NCBI GenBank assembly: GCA_947378305.1
Contig: CANCJJ010000005.1
Location: 1 to 64,000 of the forward strand
DNA length: 64,000 nt
Reading direction: 5' to 3'
Origin: Phenylobacterium aquaticum
Lineage (GTDB): Bacteria; Pseudomonadota; Alphaproteobacteria; Caulobacterales; Caulobacteraceae
Shown: one piece after another, positions 8,773 to 16,982 of the stretch
How the letters are laid out: the number at the start of each line of letters is the position of its first letter
Position numbering within the stretch: position 1 is the stretch's first letter
Position numbers and translations under genes: made by a program
The notes under the pieces: model-generated
Seen by the model: the letters and a program-made list of their open reading frames with translations, nothing else
What the model was told of the DNA's origin: nothing
Databases searched by the model: none

Positions 8773-10377
8773 ATGGGCTGGAATTTCGGCGATATCATGG
8801 ATGCAGTCGGCCCGAATGTGCCGCCTGAGGCCCCGGCCTTCATACACGGCGCGCGGATCATCAACTGGGGTGAGGCCAACCGGATCACCAATAATCTGGC
8901 CCGGGCCCTGATCGCCAGGGGCGCGCAGCCGGGCGACAAGATCGCCATCTACATGCGCAACCGTCCGGAATACCTGCTCAGCGTGGCCGCTGGATGGAAG
9001 GCCCGACTGACCCATGTGAATGTCAATTATCGCTACACCCCCGAAGAGGTCTGGTACATTTTCGACAATTCCGATGCCCAGACGGTGGTCTATGCGTCGG
9101 AGTTCCGCGAGGCGGTCGAACAAATCCGGCCGCGCCTGCCCAAGGTAAAGTCCTGGATCGAGGTCGGGGCTGAGGGGGACATTGCCGCCTTTGCCGAAGA
9201 CTTCGACACCCTGGCCCAGGAGGGGAATGGCGCGCCCCTGGAGATCGCGCGGTCCGGGGATGACCAGTTCTTCATCTATACCGGCGGGACCACGGGCATG
9301 CCTAAGGGCGTCATGTGGGCGCATCACGACCTGCGGGAGATTACCCTTCAGGGCGCGCGCAAGCTGGGACCGGTTCCCGAAACCCTGGAGGCGCTTGCGG
9401 CCTTCACGCGACAGGTCGGGGCGGGCAGTCGCATCCTGCCGGCACCGCCGCTCATGCACGGCACGGGCCTGCTGACCTCCATGGGCGTCATGATGGGCGG
9501 CGGCTGCGTGATTACCCTGGAAGGGGCCAATTTCGATGCGGTTGAACTGCTCACCGCCATTGATCGCCACAAGCCCCAGACCCTGGTCGTGGTGGGGGAT
9601 TCCTTCGGCAAGCCCCTGCTCAATGCCCTGAATGCCGCCCCTGGCACCTATGATGTCTCCAGCATAGTCGGGATCGTCTCGTCCGGCGTCATGTGGAGCC
9701 TGGAGGTCAAGCGCGGGCTCCTGGAACACATGCCGGGGGCCATGCTGAACGATGGTTTCTCATCCTCCGAAGCCCTGGGCATGGGCGCGTCGGTCATGAC
9801 CAAGGACTCCGAAGTCCAGACGGCCAAGTTCATGCTGGGCGAACGCTGCCGGGTATTTGATGAAAACGACCAGCCTGTCGAGCCGGGCTCCGGAAAGTCC
9901 GGCATGGTGGCAATCGGTCCGCCGAACCCTGTGGGCTATTACAAGGACGAGGAGAAGTCCGGCCGCACCTTCCGGGTCATCGGGGGCGTGCGGTATTCCA
10001 TCCCGGGGGACTGGTGCATCGTCGAGCCGGATGGCAGCCTGACCCTCCTGGGGCGGGGAAGTGCCTGCATCAATACGGCTGGCGAAAAGGTGTTTCCGGA
10101 GGAGGTCGAAGAGGCTCTCAAGACCCATCCCAGCGTCGAGGATGCCCTAGTCGTCGGCCTGCCTGACGAGAAATGGGGGCAGTCTGTCACCGGCGTCGTC
10201 CGTCTGGCACCCGGTGCCGTGCTGGAAGAAGATGTCCTGCGCGCCCACGTTCGCAAGGCCCTGGCGGGCTACAAAACGCCCAAGCGCATTTTTGCCACGG
10301 CGGACACCTTCCGGTCCAGTAATGGCAAGGCAGATTATCCGGCGGCCCGGCGGGTGGCGGAATCGGCCCTGGGCTAG
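8773..10377 (+). CDS. AMP-forming acyl-CoA synthetase
   Basis: Activates a carboxylic acid to its CoA thioester through an acyl-adenylate. The P-loop FIYTGGTTGMPKG lies near residue 165, the C-terminal hinge region reads LLGRGSACINTAGEKVFPEEVEEAL, and the catalytic Lys is probably in SSNGKADYP near the end. I chose ATG 8773 (after GGAGGCGA) rather than the ATG at 8758; this gives 534 residues. A thioesterase-like gene starts five bases behind the stop. The substrate is unknown; sequence style resembles fatty or aromatic acyl-CoA ligases of actinobacterial FadD3/FadD19 type, a tentative impression. Confidence 0.87.
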   Translation: MGWNFGDIMDAVGPNVPPEAPAFIHGARIINWGEANRITNNLARALIARGAQPGDKIAIYMRNRPEYLLSVAAGWKARLTHVNVNYRYTPEEVWYIFDNSDAQTVVYASEFREAVEQIRPRLPKVKSWIEVGAEGDIAAFAEDFDTLAQEGNGAPLEIARSGDDQFFIYTGGTTGMPKGVMWAHHDLREITLQGARKLGPVPETLEALAAFTRQVGAGSRILPAPPLMHGTGLLTSMGVMMGGGCVITLEGANFDAVELLTAIDRHKPQTLVVVGDSFGKPLLNALNAAPGTYDVSSIVGIVSSGVMWSLEVKRGLLEHMPGAMLNDGFSSSEALGMGASVMTKDSEVQTAKFMLGERCRVFDENDQPVEPGSGKSGMVAIGPPNPVGYYKDEEKSGRTFRVIGGVRYSIPGDWCIVEPDGSLTLLGRGSACINTAGEKVFPEEVEEALKTHPSVEDALVVGLPDEKWGQSVTGVVRLAPGAVLEEDVLRAHVRKALAGYKTPKRIFATADTFRSSNGKADYPAARRVAESALG

Positions 10378-10382
10378 ACGGC

Positions 10383-11177
10383 TTGAAAATCACGCCCTTT
10401 AGCGAACTCTTGACTGGCATGGTCGAGACGGCCACCGGTCATTCCGTCGACCTGCCTGCCGACTGGCTTCAGGGCCGGACAGCCTATGGTGGGCTCACCG
10501 CCTCGCTCTGCGTTGAATCAGCCCTTAGGCATGCGCCAGACCTTCCCCCGCTCAGGTCTGCCCAGTTCGCCCTGGTGGGTCCGGCAGGCGGACTTGTCCA
10601 TCTGTCGCCAGAGGTGGTGCGACGCGGCAAGTCCAGCGTGGTGGTCTCGGTCAATCTGGATGGCGAGGCAGGACCCGCGGCCCGGTCTCTGCTGACCTTC
10701 GGGGCAAGTCGTCCGTCCCTGGTGGACTATTCGGCCATGCCAGCCCCCGCCGTGCCTCCGCCAGGCGATTGCCCGAGCTTCTTCAACCCTGATACCGCCC
10801 CGTCCTTTGCCCGGCATTTCGATGTTCGCCGGGCCGGTGGGCAGAAAGTCTATTCGCCGGACAGTCTGCCGGAACTTCTGGTCTGGATTCGTCATGGGGA
10901 CGCGGCGGCCCGCTCGGGCCTGACCGGCCTTATTGCTCTGGCCGACGCCTTGCCTCCGCCCGTTCTGGTCCTGTTTTCGAAACCCGGTCCCTTCAGCACC
11001 ATGACCTGGTCCATCGACCTGGCCGTTGATGCGCCCGCAAGCGCCAGTGGCTGGTGGCTTGTTCATAGCCAGGCCCAGGCCGCTGCCACCGGCTATTCGA
11101 CCCAATCCATGACAATCTGGGATGACCAGGGAGGGTTTGTCCTCGCCGCCCGCCAGACCGTGGCTATTTTTGTCTAG
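10383..11177 (+). CDS. TesB-like acyl-CoA thioesterase (double hotdog)
   Basis: A 264-residue protein with N-terminal ADWLQGRTAYGGLTASL and the later DLAVDAP and QSMTIWDDQGGFVLAARQTVAIF stretch, the arrangement of TesB-like double-hotdog thioesterases, where the last part is the C-terminal hotdog ending. The likely start is TTG at 10383, five bases after the ligase gene; ATG at 10419 is possible. Coupling to an acyl-CoA ligase suggests it releases or edits the CoA ester made by its neighbour. The 3' end overlaps the stop of the convergent PepSY gene by four bases. Confidence 0.75.
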   Translation: MKITPFSELLTGMVETATGHSVDLPADWLQGRTAYGGLTASLCVESALRHAPDLPPLRSAQFALVGPAGGLVHLSPEVVRRGKSSVVVSVNLDGEAGPAARSLLTFGASRPSLVDYSAMPAPAVPPPGDCPSFFNPDTAPSFARHFDVRRAGGQKVYSPDSLPELLVWIRHGDAAARSGLTGLIALADALPPPVLVLFSKPGPFSTMTWSIDLAVDAPASASGWWLVHSQAQAAATGYSTQSMTIWDDQGGFVLAARQTVAIFV

Positions 11178-12553
11178 GCCTGGGCGTTTCGCGGGGCAGT
11201 TAGTCCAAGCCAGTTGCGAATGACTGGCACCCTCCGGAGCACCAGTCTCTCAACCAGGCCCACCAGGATCATTGAGGCTCCCAGCACGGGCAAAAGAAGG
11301 CCAAGGACAATCAAGGCCACCGCCATGCCGCGCGCGGCAGGTTCGCTGGTCAGGCGCTCCGGGGCACCAAGCTGACCCTCTGGTCGACGTCGCCACCACA
11401 AGACCCAGCTACTCACGGACAGGGTAACGAGACCAAGGGCGGTCAGGGCCCCCAGGGCCTGATTGAGGGGGCCGAACAACTGACCTTCATGGGCTGCAAT
11501 GCCAAAGGCTATGGCCTTGTCGATGGGATGTTTGGCCGCAAAACCATCCTGTCCAATGACCTCAGCTGTTACAGGGTCAAGACTGAGGGTCACGCGACGG
11601 GGCCGGTTCTGGGTCTCTGATCTGAGGGTCCACTGGCGCTTGCTCTGCCAGCTCGTGTTTTTCGAGGGGGCGACAATCGACACGGGTGGCGGAAGGTTCA
11701 GGCTGCGTGCCCGCAGGACAAGTCGATCCAGATCCGGTCTGGTCATGGACATGGATGTGCCCATGGCCATCCGCCCCATGTGATCAGCGTGGGCATCACT
11801 GAGCTCGCTGGACCGTGACTGGGTCCATTCCTGCTGGCGACCATCGGTCGCCGTCATCCGCCGAACCTCCTTGAATCCCGCGTTCCAGACCGTGGTCCAG
11901 GGCAGTCCCGTAATCAGCAGGAACAGGGCCAGGCTGGAAATCCAGACTCCGGTGACGGCATGCAGGTCTCGCCAGACAATCCGCCCACCCAGGTCGAGCC
12001 TTGGCCAGACGGTTCCGCCCAACCCCTGTGCGCCTCGGGGCCACCAGAGGACAAGGCCGGTCACGATCATGACAATCGCCCACCCGGCACCAAGTTCGAC
12101 CAGTATGGACCCAGCCTGGCCCATCAAGAGCTCACCATGCACCGTCTTGACGATTTCCATCGGGGCGTCCGAGGGCGTCTGGACCTTCATGATCTGGCCC
12201 GTCCCAGGGTGGACCATGACCAGGAAATCAGAGTCTGACGTCGAAATCGTCACCCGCGCGGCATCTGTCGGGTCCGGACGAACCTCAATCGACTTGAAGC
12301 GCGCCCCGGGTCTGGCCCGGACGGCGGCGTCCACCTGCTGGTTGACCGTCAGGCGGGGTCCCTCAATGTACAGATGGTTGTAGGGGCGGTCCAGCCAGGA
12401 CTCCACCTGGGGCTTGAAGAGATAGATCGTCCCCGTAATCGACAGAACAATCACAATGGGCGCGCAAAAGAGCCCGGCGTAGAAATGCCAGCGCCAGATT
12501 GCGCGACGAGTCAGGATGGCCTTGCGGGCGGATGACTTTGTGGCGATTTTCAT
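11174..12553 (-). CDS. PepSY-associated TM helix protein (iron/metal reductase-like)
   Basis: A 459-residue inner-membrane protein. AIWRWHFYAGLFCAPIVIVLSITGTIYLF near residue 18 is the first PepSY_TM helix; further helices lie around residues 140-170, 190-215 and two near the C-terminus (about 365-390 and 410-440), with PepSY-like periplasmic parts between. Conserved His residues in and next to the helices are typical of haem-binding ferric or cupric reductase-type members, which are often encoded beside TonB receptors. Here it follows such a receptor after four bases, so a role in handling the imported metal or siderophore is likely but not proven. Confidence 0.85.
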   Translation of the reverse strand: MKIATKSSARKAILTRRAIWRWHFYAGLFCAPIVIVLSITGTIYLFKPQVESWLDRPYNHLYIEGPRLTVNQQVDAAVRARPGARFKSIEVRPDPTDAARVTISTSDSDFLVMVHPGTGQIMKVQTPSDAPMEIVKTVHGELLMGQAGSILVELGAGWAIVMIVTGLVLWWPRGAQGLGGTVWPRLDLGGRIVWRDLHAVTGVWISSLALFLLITGLPWTTVWNAGFKEVRRMTATDGRQQEWTQSRSSELSDAHADHMGRMAMGTSMSMTRPDLDRLVLRARSLNLPPPVSIVAPSKNTSWQSKRQWTLRSETQNRPRRVTLSLDPVTAEVIGQDGFAAKHPIDKAIAFGIAAHEGQLFGPLNQALGALTALGLVTLSVSSWVLWWRRRPEGQLGAPERLTSEPAARGMAVALIVLGLLLPVLGASMILVGLVERLVLRRVPVIRNWLGLTAPRNAQA

Positions 12554-12557
12554 GAGC

Positions 12558-14837
12558 CTACCACCGAGATTTCAGGTCAATAATGAACGACCTCTGGGGC
12601 AGGGGGTGGGCCACATAGGCCTGGTCATTGAAGAGGTTGTCGACGCCCACGCCGAGCTCGGCCTGTTCGCTTAACTTGACGGTGATGCGCCCATCGACGG
12701 TGAAATATTCACTCTGAAAACCATATGCATCGCCCCGGGACAGACCAAAAAGATCCGAATTCGGTCGGGTCGCATAGCGCCAGCCCAGGGATGCTCGCAT
12801 GCGGTCGGTCAGGCGGTATCTTAGATTTCCGTTTGACCTCCACCGGGGAATTCTCGGAAATTGAACACCTTCAGCAGCCGGGGCCGAGGTATTTTTGACC
12901 GTCTGGGCATCCATCCAGGAAACATTGCCGTCAATGTCCAGTCCATCCATTAGAAGGTCCCGTGCCTCCAGGATGAGTTCCATCCCAAATTGCCGGACTA
13001 GATCGACATTCTTGTATGAGGACACCACGTTTCCATAAGCATTCAGCCCATTGAAACTGAAGATTGAGTCCTCCACGTCCTGAAAGAAGAAGCTCCCGGT
13101 CGACCGTATCGGGCCAAAGTCGTGACGAAGGATCAGGTTGATATCTTTTGATTTTTCCGGGCGAAGATTGGGATCGAAGCTCTGGGGATCGATCTGCTGG
13201 CTGACATCGTCAATCCGGCCCTGAAAGAGCTCGCCAACCGTCGGGTATCTCGTGGCCAGGCCCAGGCTGAGTTGGGCTGTCCACCCCTCTGCCAGGGGAC
13301 CTTGTAAGCTGAACTTGGGGCTGATTGAACTCTGGGATCGACTTGCATAAGCGGCATCAAGACGTCGGCCACTCAATGGCTTTGCGAGCCCGCCATCGAA
13401 GGCTCGCCAGTCCTCAAATCGCAGGCCTGCCGTCAGGCTGTATCCATCACCAAGGTCTATGCGGTCCTCAGCAAACACCCCCAAGAGGCGCGTCTTACCG
13501 TATGAGGCACTTGAGAAAATTGGTGTTCTGCCATCCTTCCAGTTTGCAGATGCATAGGTGTCCTGGTCGGTCTCGTAGAGGTTTGCGCTCAGGCCCAGGG
13601 CGAAGTCATGCCTTGAGATCTCGCGGCTCAGGGTCAGATCAGAGGTCCACCAACCGGGCTGTCGCCCCAGGGTTTGAAGTCCGACCCCATTGCTGGCACC
13701 GGTCAGGTAGTCCTTTGAGGTTCGCGTGTCCTGGCGACCGATCCAGTAACGGGAAAGGTTGAACCGTGTCTCCCAGTCCGCCATTTTGCCGTCGGCCTTG
13801 AGGCCCAGCAGGTATTCTGCACGCTGGGTAAGCGACATGTTGAGCCCTGCCGCCGTCCAGGTTTTCCCGCCAAAACTCACCTTGCCCTGGGCGATTGAGG
13901 TCCCTGACCCGTCCTTCATGAAGGTTCGGGTATCTGTCAGGTCCTGATCCGTCATCCAGATGGATCCAATTGCCTCTACTGACCAGCCGCTGGCATAGTC
14001 GACTCCGGCACGCAGACGCAGTTGATCCTGAATCACGTGGACGGGTGAGGCGGCTCCAAAGACAGGTGTTGCGAGTCTTGGGTCCACAAAGGGCCCGGTG
14101 ACAGGGGTGCCACCTCCGCTGGACGGCGTCAGAAGGGTGTAAGTCATGGGTTGGCCGATGTTTTCGAAATGGCGAAAGCCCGCCCTCATGTGGAAGGGCG
14201 ATGTGTTTGGCCGCCAGGAAAAGCCCCCCTCGGCGCTAAATCCGGAAAAGGCCTCGTCAATTCCGTATTCCCGAAAAGGCATGATCATGGACTGGGTCTG
14301 GGCATAGACCTCGTTCCGGTCTGGTGCGCGCGTGGTCACGGAGATGACCCCGCCCATGGAATTGCCGCCGTAGCGCGCTGAGTAGGGGCCATAGACAAGG
14401 TCGAATTGCCTAACCTCTGCCGGACCCACAAGGTTCCATTTCGGCGGATAGTCATAACGGTTGCCCAGGAAGTTTGAGACAACAAACCCATCTACCAGAA
14501 CAAGGGTCCGGGCACTCTGAACCGTATTGGCCCCGCGAAGCGCGACAACGGCATTGTCATCGCCAGCAAACCTCTTCCGGACAAAAAAGTTCGGCGCATA
14601 TTTCATCAAGTCTTCGACGTTCAGGGCGTTAATCGCCTGAAATTCAGTTTCGCCTAGGGAAACAGACAGTCCCCGTGGCTGAACCGTAATCGGGTGATCG
14701 CCCTGGCCGACAATCAGGATTTCGCTGAGATGGGCAGGCTCCGAAGCGGCCTGGGCATGGGCAAGGCTGGGCAAGAGGCTGGTTAGGGCCAGCAGGCAGG
14801 CTGGCTGCATGCGGCCAGCAAAAGGCTTGGCGGACAT
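12558..14837 (-). CDS. TonB-dependent outer-membrane receptor
   Basis: A 759-residue TonB-dependent transporter: signal peptide ending near SLAHAQA (about residue 30), plug domain with ALRGANTVQSARTLVLVDGF and YGPYSARYGGNSMGGVISV, then a beta-barrel ending in Trp (LKSRW). It is the middle gene of a DUF2946-receptor-PepSY operon (62 and 4 base gaps). Such neighbours are usual for iron- or copper-linked receptors, but nothing in the sequence names the ligand. No Fur- or Zur-like box is evident upstream. Confidence 0.9.
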   Translation of the reverse strand: MSAKPFAGRMQPACLLALTSLLPSLAHAQAASEPAHLSEILIVGQGDHPITVQPRGLSVSLGETEFQAINALNVEDLMKYAPNFFVRKRFAGDDNAVVALRGANTVQSARTLVLVDGFVVSNFLGNRYDYPPKWNLVGPAEVRQFDLVYGPYSARYGGNSMGGVISVTTRAPDRNEVYAQTQSMIMPFREYGIDEAFSGFSAEGGFSWRPNTSPFHMRAGFRHFENIGQPMTYTLLTPSSGGGTPVTGPFVDPRLATPVFGAASPVHVIQDQLRLRAGVDYASGWSVEAIGSIWMTDQDLTDTRTFMKDGSGTSIAQGKVSFGGKTWTAAGLNMSLTQRAEYLLGLKADGKMADWETRFNLSRYWIGRQDTRTSKDYLTGASNGVGLQTLGRQPGWWTSDLTLSREISRHDFALGLSANLYETDQDTYASANWKDGRTPIFSSASYGKTRLLGVFAEDRIDLGDGYSLTAGLRFEDWRAFDGGLAKPLSGRRLDAAYASRSQSSISPKFSLQGPLAEGWTAQLSLGLATRYPTVGELFQGRIDDVSQQIDPQSFDPNLRPEKSKDINLILRHDFGPIRSTGSFFFQDVEDSIFSFNGLNAYGNVVSSYKNVDLVRQFGMELILEARDLLMDGLDIDGNVSWMDAQTVKNTSAPAAEGVQFPRIPRWRSNGNLRYRLTDRMRASLGWRYATRPNSDLFGLSRGDAYGFQSEYFTVDGRITVKLSEQAELGVGVDNLFNDQAYVAHPLPQRSFIIDLKSRW

Positions 14838-14899
14838 CTGAGTTCCAATCGAATGAGCAAGGTCTCCAACCCCTGGCAGGGGGTCAGGTTCGGGCTTGA

Positions 14900-15340
14900 T
14901 CAGACGGTGGTCGGAGGGCCGGTCGTATAGGGCGGTGGTGCCGCAAGTCCCAGGCCGGGGCGCTGGCTAGGGGTCGAGGCATGGGCCGACATGGCCTGGG
15001 CATAGGTGACGGGTTGGGTCGGAGGCAGGGCGTCAGGCCAGGCAAGACCGTGACCGGAAGCTGCAAAGGCACACGGATGAGACCGCCCCGAATCTGATGG
15101 GTTCGGGCTCTTTTTCGGCCCGTGATCCTGGTCCGATGCTGCAACGCCTGGGTGTCCAGTCGGATCTAGCTGGACCGTCTGGGCACCGGTTCCCGTACAA
15201 ATCACCAGACTGGTGCCCTGGCCCGCTGAGCCCGCCACCATGAAGCCCGAGGGCAGCATGAGACGCATGACCAGGGCCAGCAGGGCAAGCATGAGCCCCG
15301 CCTCCCGACCCGTCCGCGCCCATGTTTCATTCCTGCTCAT
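14900..15340 (-). CDS. DUF2946 family protein
   Basis: A 146-residue protein with one N-terminal membrane segment (LMLALLALVMRLMLPSGFMV) and a periplasmic part with LVICTGTG, several His residues and a PCAFAA segment, the features of DUF2946. Family members are often encoded next to copper or iron TonB receptors and have conserved Cys/His residues that could bind metal; the role is not established. It is the first gene of the operon with the receptor and the PepSY protein and is divergent from the S10 peptidase gene (112-base gap). Confidence 0.75.
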   Translation of the reverse strand: MSRNETWARTGREAGLMLALLALVMRLMLPSGFMVAGSAGQGTSLVICTGTGAQTVQLDPTGHPGVAASDQDHGPKKSPNPSDSGRSHPCAFAASGHGLAWPDALPPTQPVTYAQAMSAHASTPSQRPGLGLAAPPPYTTGPPTTV

Positions 15341-15452
15341 CTGGCTGTCGGTATCTCAATCCGGAGCAGGTGTCCATTTACGAGCCTGCGTCGGTAGGGT
15401 TTGCGATAGCCCCCGGATTTTGCCAAGGTGCCCAGGAACCTGGAGATGCTTG

Positions 15453-16952
15453 ATGCGACCAATCTTGAGTGCGATTCTTGTCCCGCTTGCCCTGCTGATC
15501 TCTGGCCCGGTTTTGGCTGAAACAGCCGCAAAGCCCGCTGAACCGGTCAGTGAGAAGGTCGATCTCCCGGCCTTTCCGGCTGACGCCTCCGTCCATCAGT
15601 CGATCCGGCTTGGCGCAAAGACCCTGAACTATACCGCCACTGTCGGCTCCCTGCCGGTGCGCGACGAGAAGGGCAAGAAGATCGCCGAGGTCGTTTATAC
15701 CGCCTATGTCCTGGACGGCCCGCGTTCGCCGGACCGGCCTATCACCTTCGCCTTCAATGGGGGGCCAGGTGCCGCCTCGGTCTATCTCAATCTGGGCGCA
15801 ATCGGTCCCAAGCGCATTCAGTTTGGGGCCCAGGGAAACTCGGCCTCTGACCCGGCCCGGTTACTGGACAATCAGGGCACCTGGCTGGACTTCACGGACA
15901 TGGTCTTCATTGACCCGGTCGGAACCGGCTATTCCCGCAGCCTGGTGGATGATGCGGAAACCAAGAAGCGGTTCTTCCAGGTCAAGCCGGATGTCGAATA
16001 TCTGTCCCGGATCGTCTTTGACTGGCTGGTCAAATCCGAACGCATGGCCTCGCCGAAATACATTGTGGGCGAAAGCTATGGTGGCTATCGCGCCCCGGCC
16101 ATTGCCCGCTTCCTTCAGAGCCAGCTTGGCGTCGCGCCGTCGGGTGTTGTGATGGTCTCGCCCTTCCTCGATGCCCGCACCGGTGTGGGCGACGACATTT
16201 CCCCCATGCCCTGGATCGTCAATCTGCCCTCCATGGCTGCGGCCCATTATGAACGCCAGGGCAAGACCCTCAGCCCGGACCTGCTGGCCGAGGTCGAGAC
16301 CTATGCCCGGGGAGATTTCGCCGTTGATCTGATGAAGGGCCGTTCTGACCCTGCGGCACTGGCTCGCCTCATTGACAAGGTGACCCAATATTCGGGCCTT
16401 GATCCGGCCCTGGTGCGCCGCATGGGCGGGCGGGTGGATGCTTCCACCTTCTTGCGCGAGCTCTATCGGGAGCAGGGCAAGATCGCGAGCATCTATGACT
16501 CCAATGTCACCACCTACGACCCCTTCCCTTGGTCCGGCTATCAGCGGGCGGGCGACCCCATCCTGGACGCCATCATCGCGCCCACCACCAGTGCCATGGT
16601 GGAATTCATAACCCACACGGTGGGCTGGAAGGTCGAAGGCCGGTTCAATGCCTTGTCGGATGCGGTCAATCGCGCTTGGGAGCCCAACTGGTATACCAGC
16701 GTGGAATCCGTCACGGACTTGCGCCAGGCTGTGGCGGCCGATCCCCGGCTCAAGGTCTTGATCGTGCATGGGTATGACGATCTGAGCTGCCCCTATTTCG
16801 CCTCGCGCCTCATCGTCGATCAGATGCCGGTCATGGGCGATCCGGGGCGGGTGAAGTTGAACCTCTATCCCGGTGGCCACATGTTCTATTCGCGTCCCGA
16901 CAGCCAGGCCCGTTTCCGCCGGGATGTCATGTCACTCTTTGGCCAGCCCTGA
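15453..16952 (+). CDS. Exported S10-family serine carboxypeptidase
   Basis: Cleaves C-terminal residues from peptides, in the periplasm. ATG 15453 (GGAG upstream) opens a signal peptide MRPILSAILVPLALLISGPVLA; starting upstream would bury it. Family S10 marks are complete: FNGGPGAASV (101-110, oxyanion region), GESYGG with nucleophile Ser208, the Asp in HGYDDLSCPY (442/443) and His476 in GGHMF. Length 499 is usual. An acyl-CoA ligase gene follows after 30 bases; no functional link is obvious. Confidence 0.9.
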   Translation: MRPILSAILVPLALLISGPVLAETAAKPAEPVSEKVDLPAFPADASVHQSIRLGAKTLNYTATVGSLPVRDEKGKKIAEVVYTAYVLDGPRSPDRPITFAFNGGPGAASVYLNLGAIGPKRIQFGAQGNSASDPARLLDNQGTWLDFTDMVFIDPVGTGYSRSLVDDAETKKRFFQVKPDVEYLSRIVFDWLVKSERMASPKYIVGESYGGYRAPAIARFLQSQLGVAPSGVVMVSPFLDARTGVGDDISPMPWIVNLPSMAAAHYERQGKTLSPDLLAEVETYARGDFAVDLMKGRSDPAALARLIDKVTQYSGLDPALVRRMGGRVDASTFLRELYREQGKIASIYDSNVTTYDPFPWSGYQRAGDPILDAIIAPTTSAMVEFITHTVGWKVEGRFNALSDAVNRAWEPNWYTSVESVTDLRQAVAADPRLKVLIVHGYDDLSCPYFASRLIVDQMPVMGDPGRVKLNLYPGGHMFYSRPDSQARFRRDVMSLFGQP

Positions 16953-16982
16953 CCGACACATAACGCTCTAAGGAATGCACAC

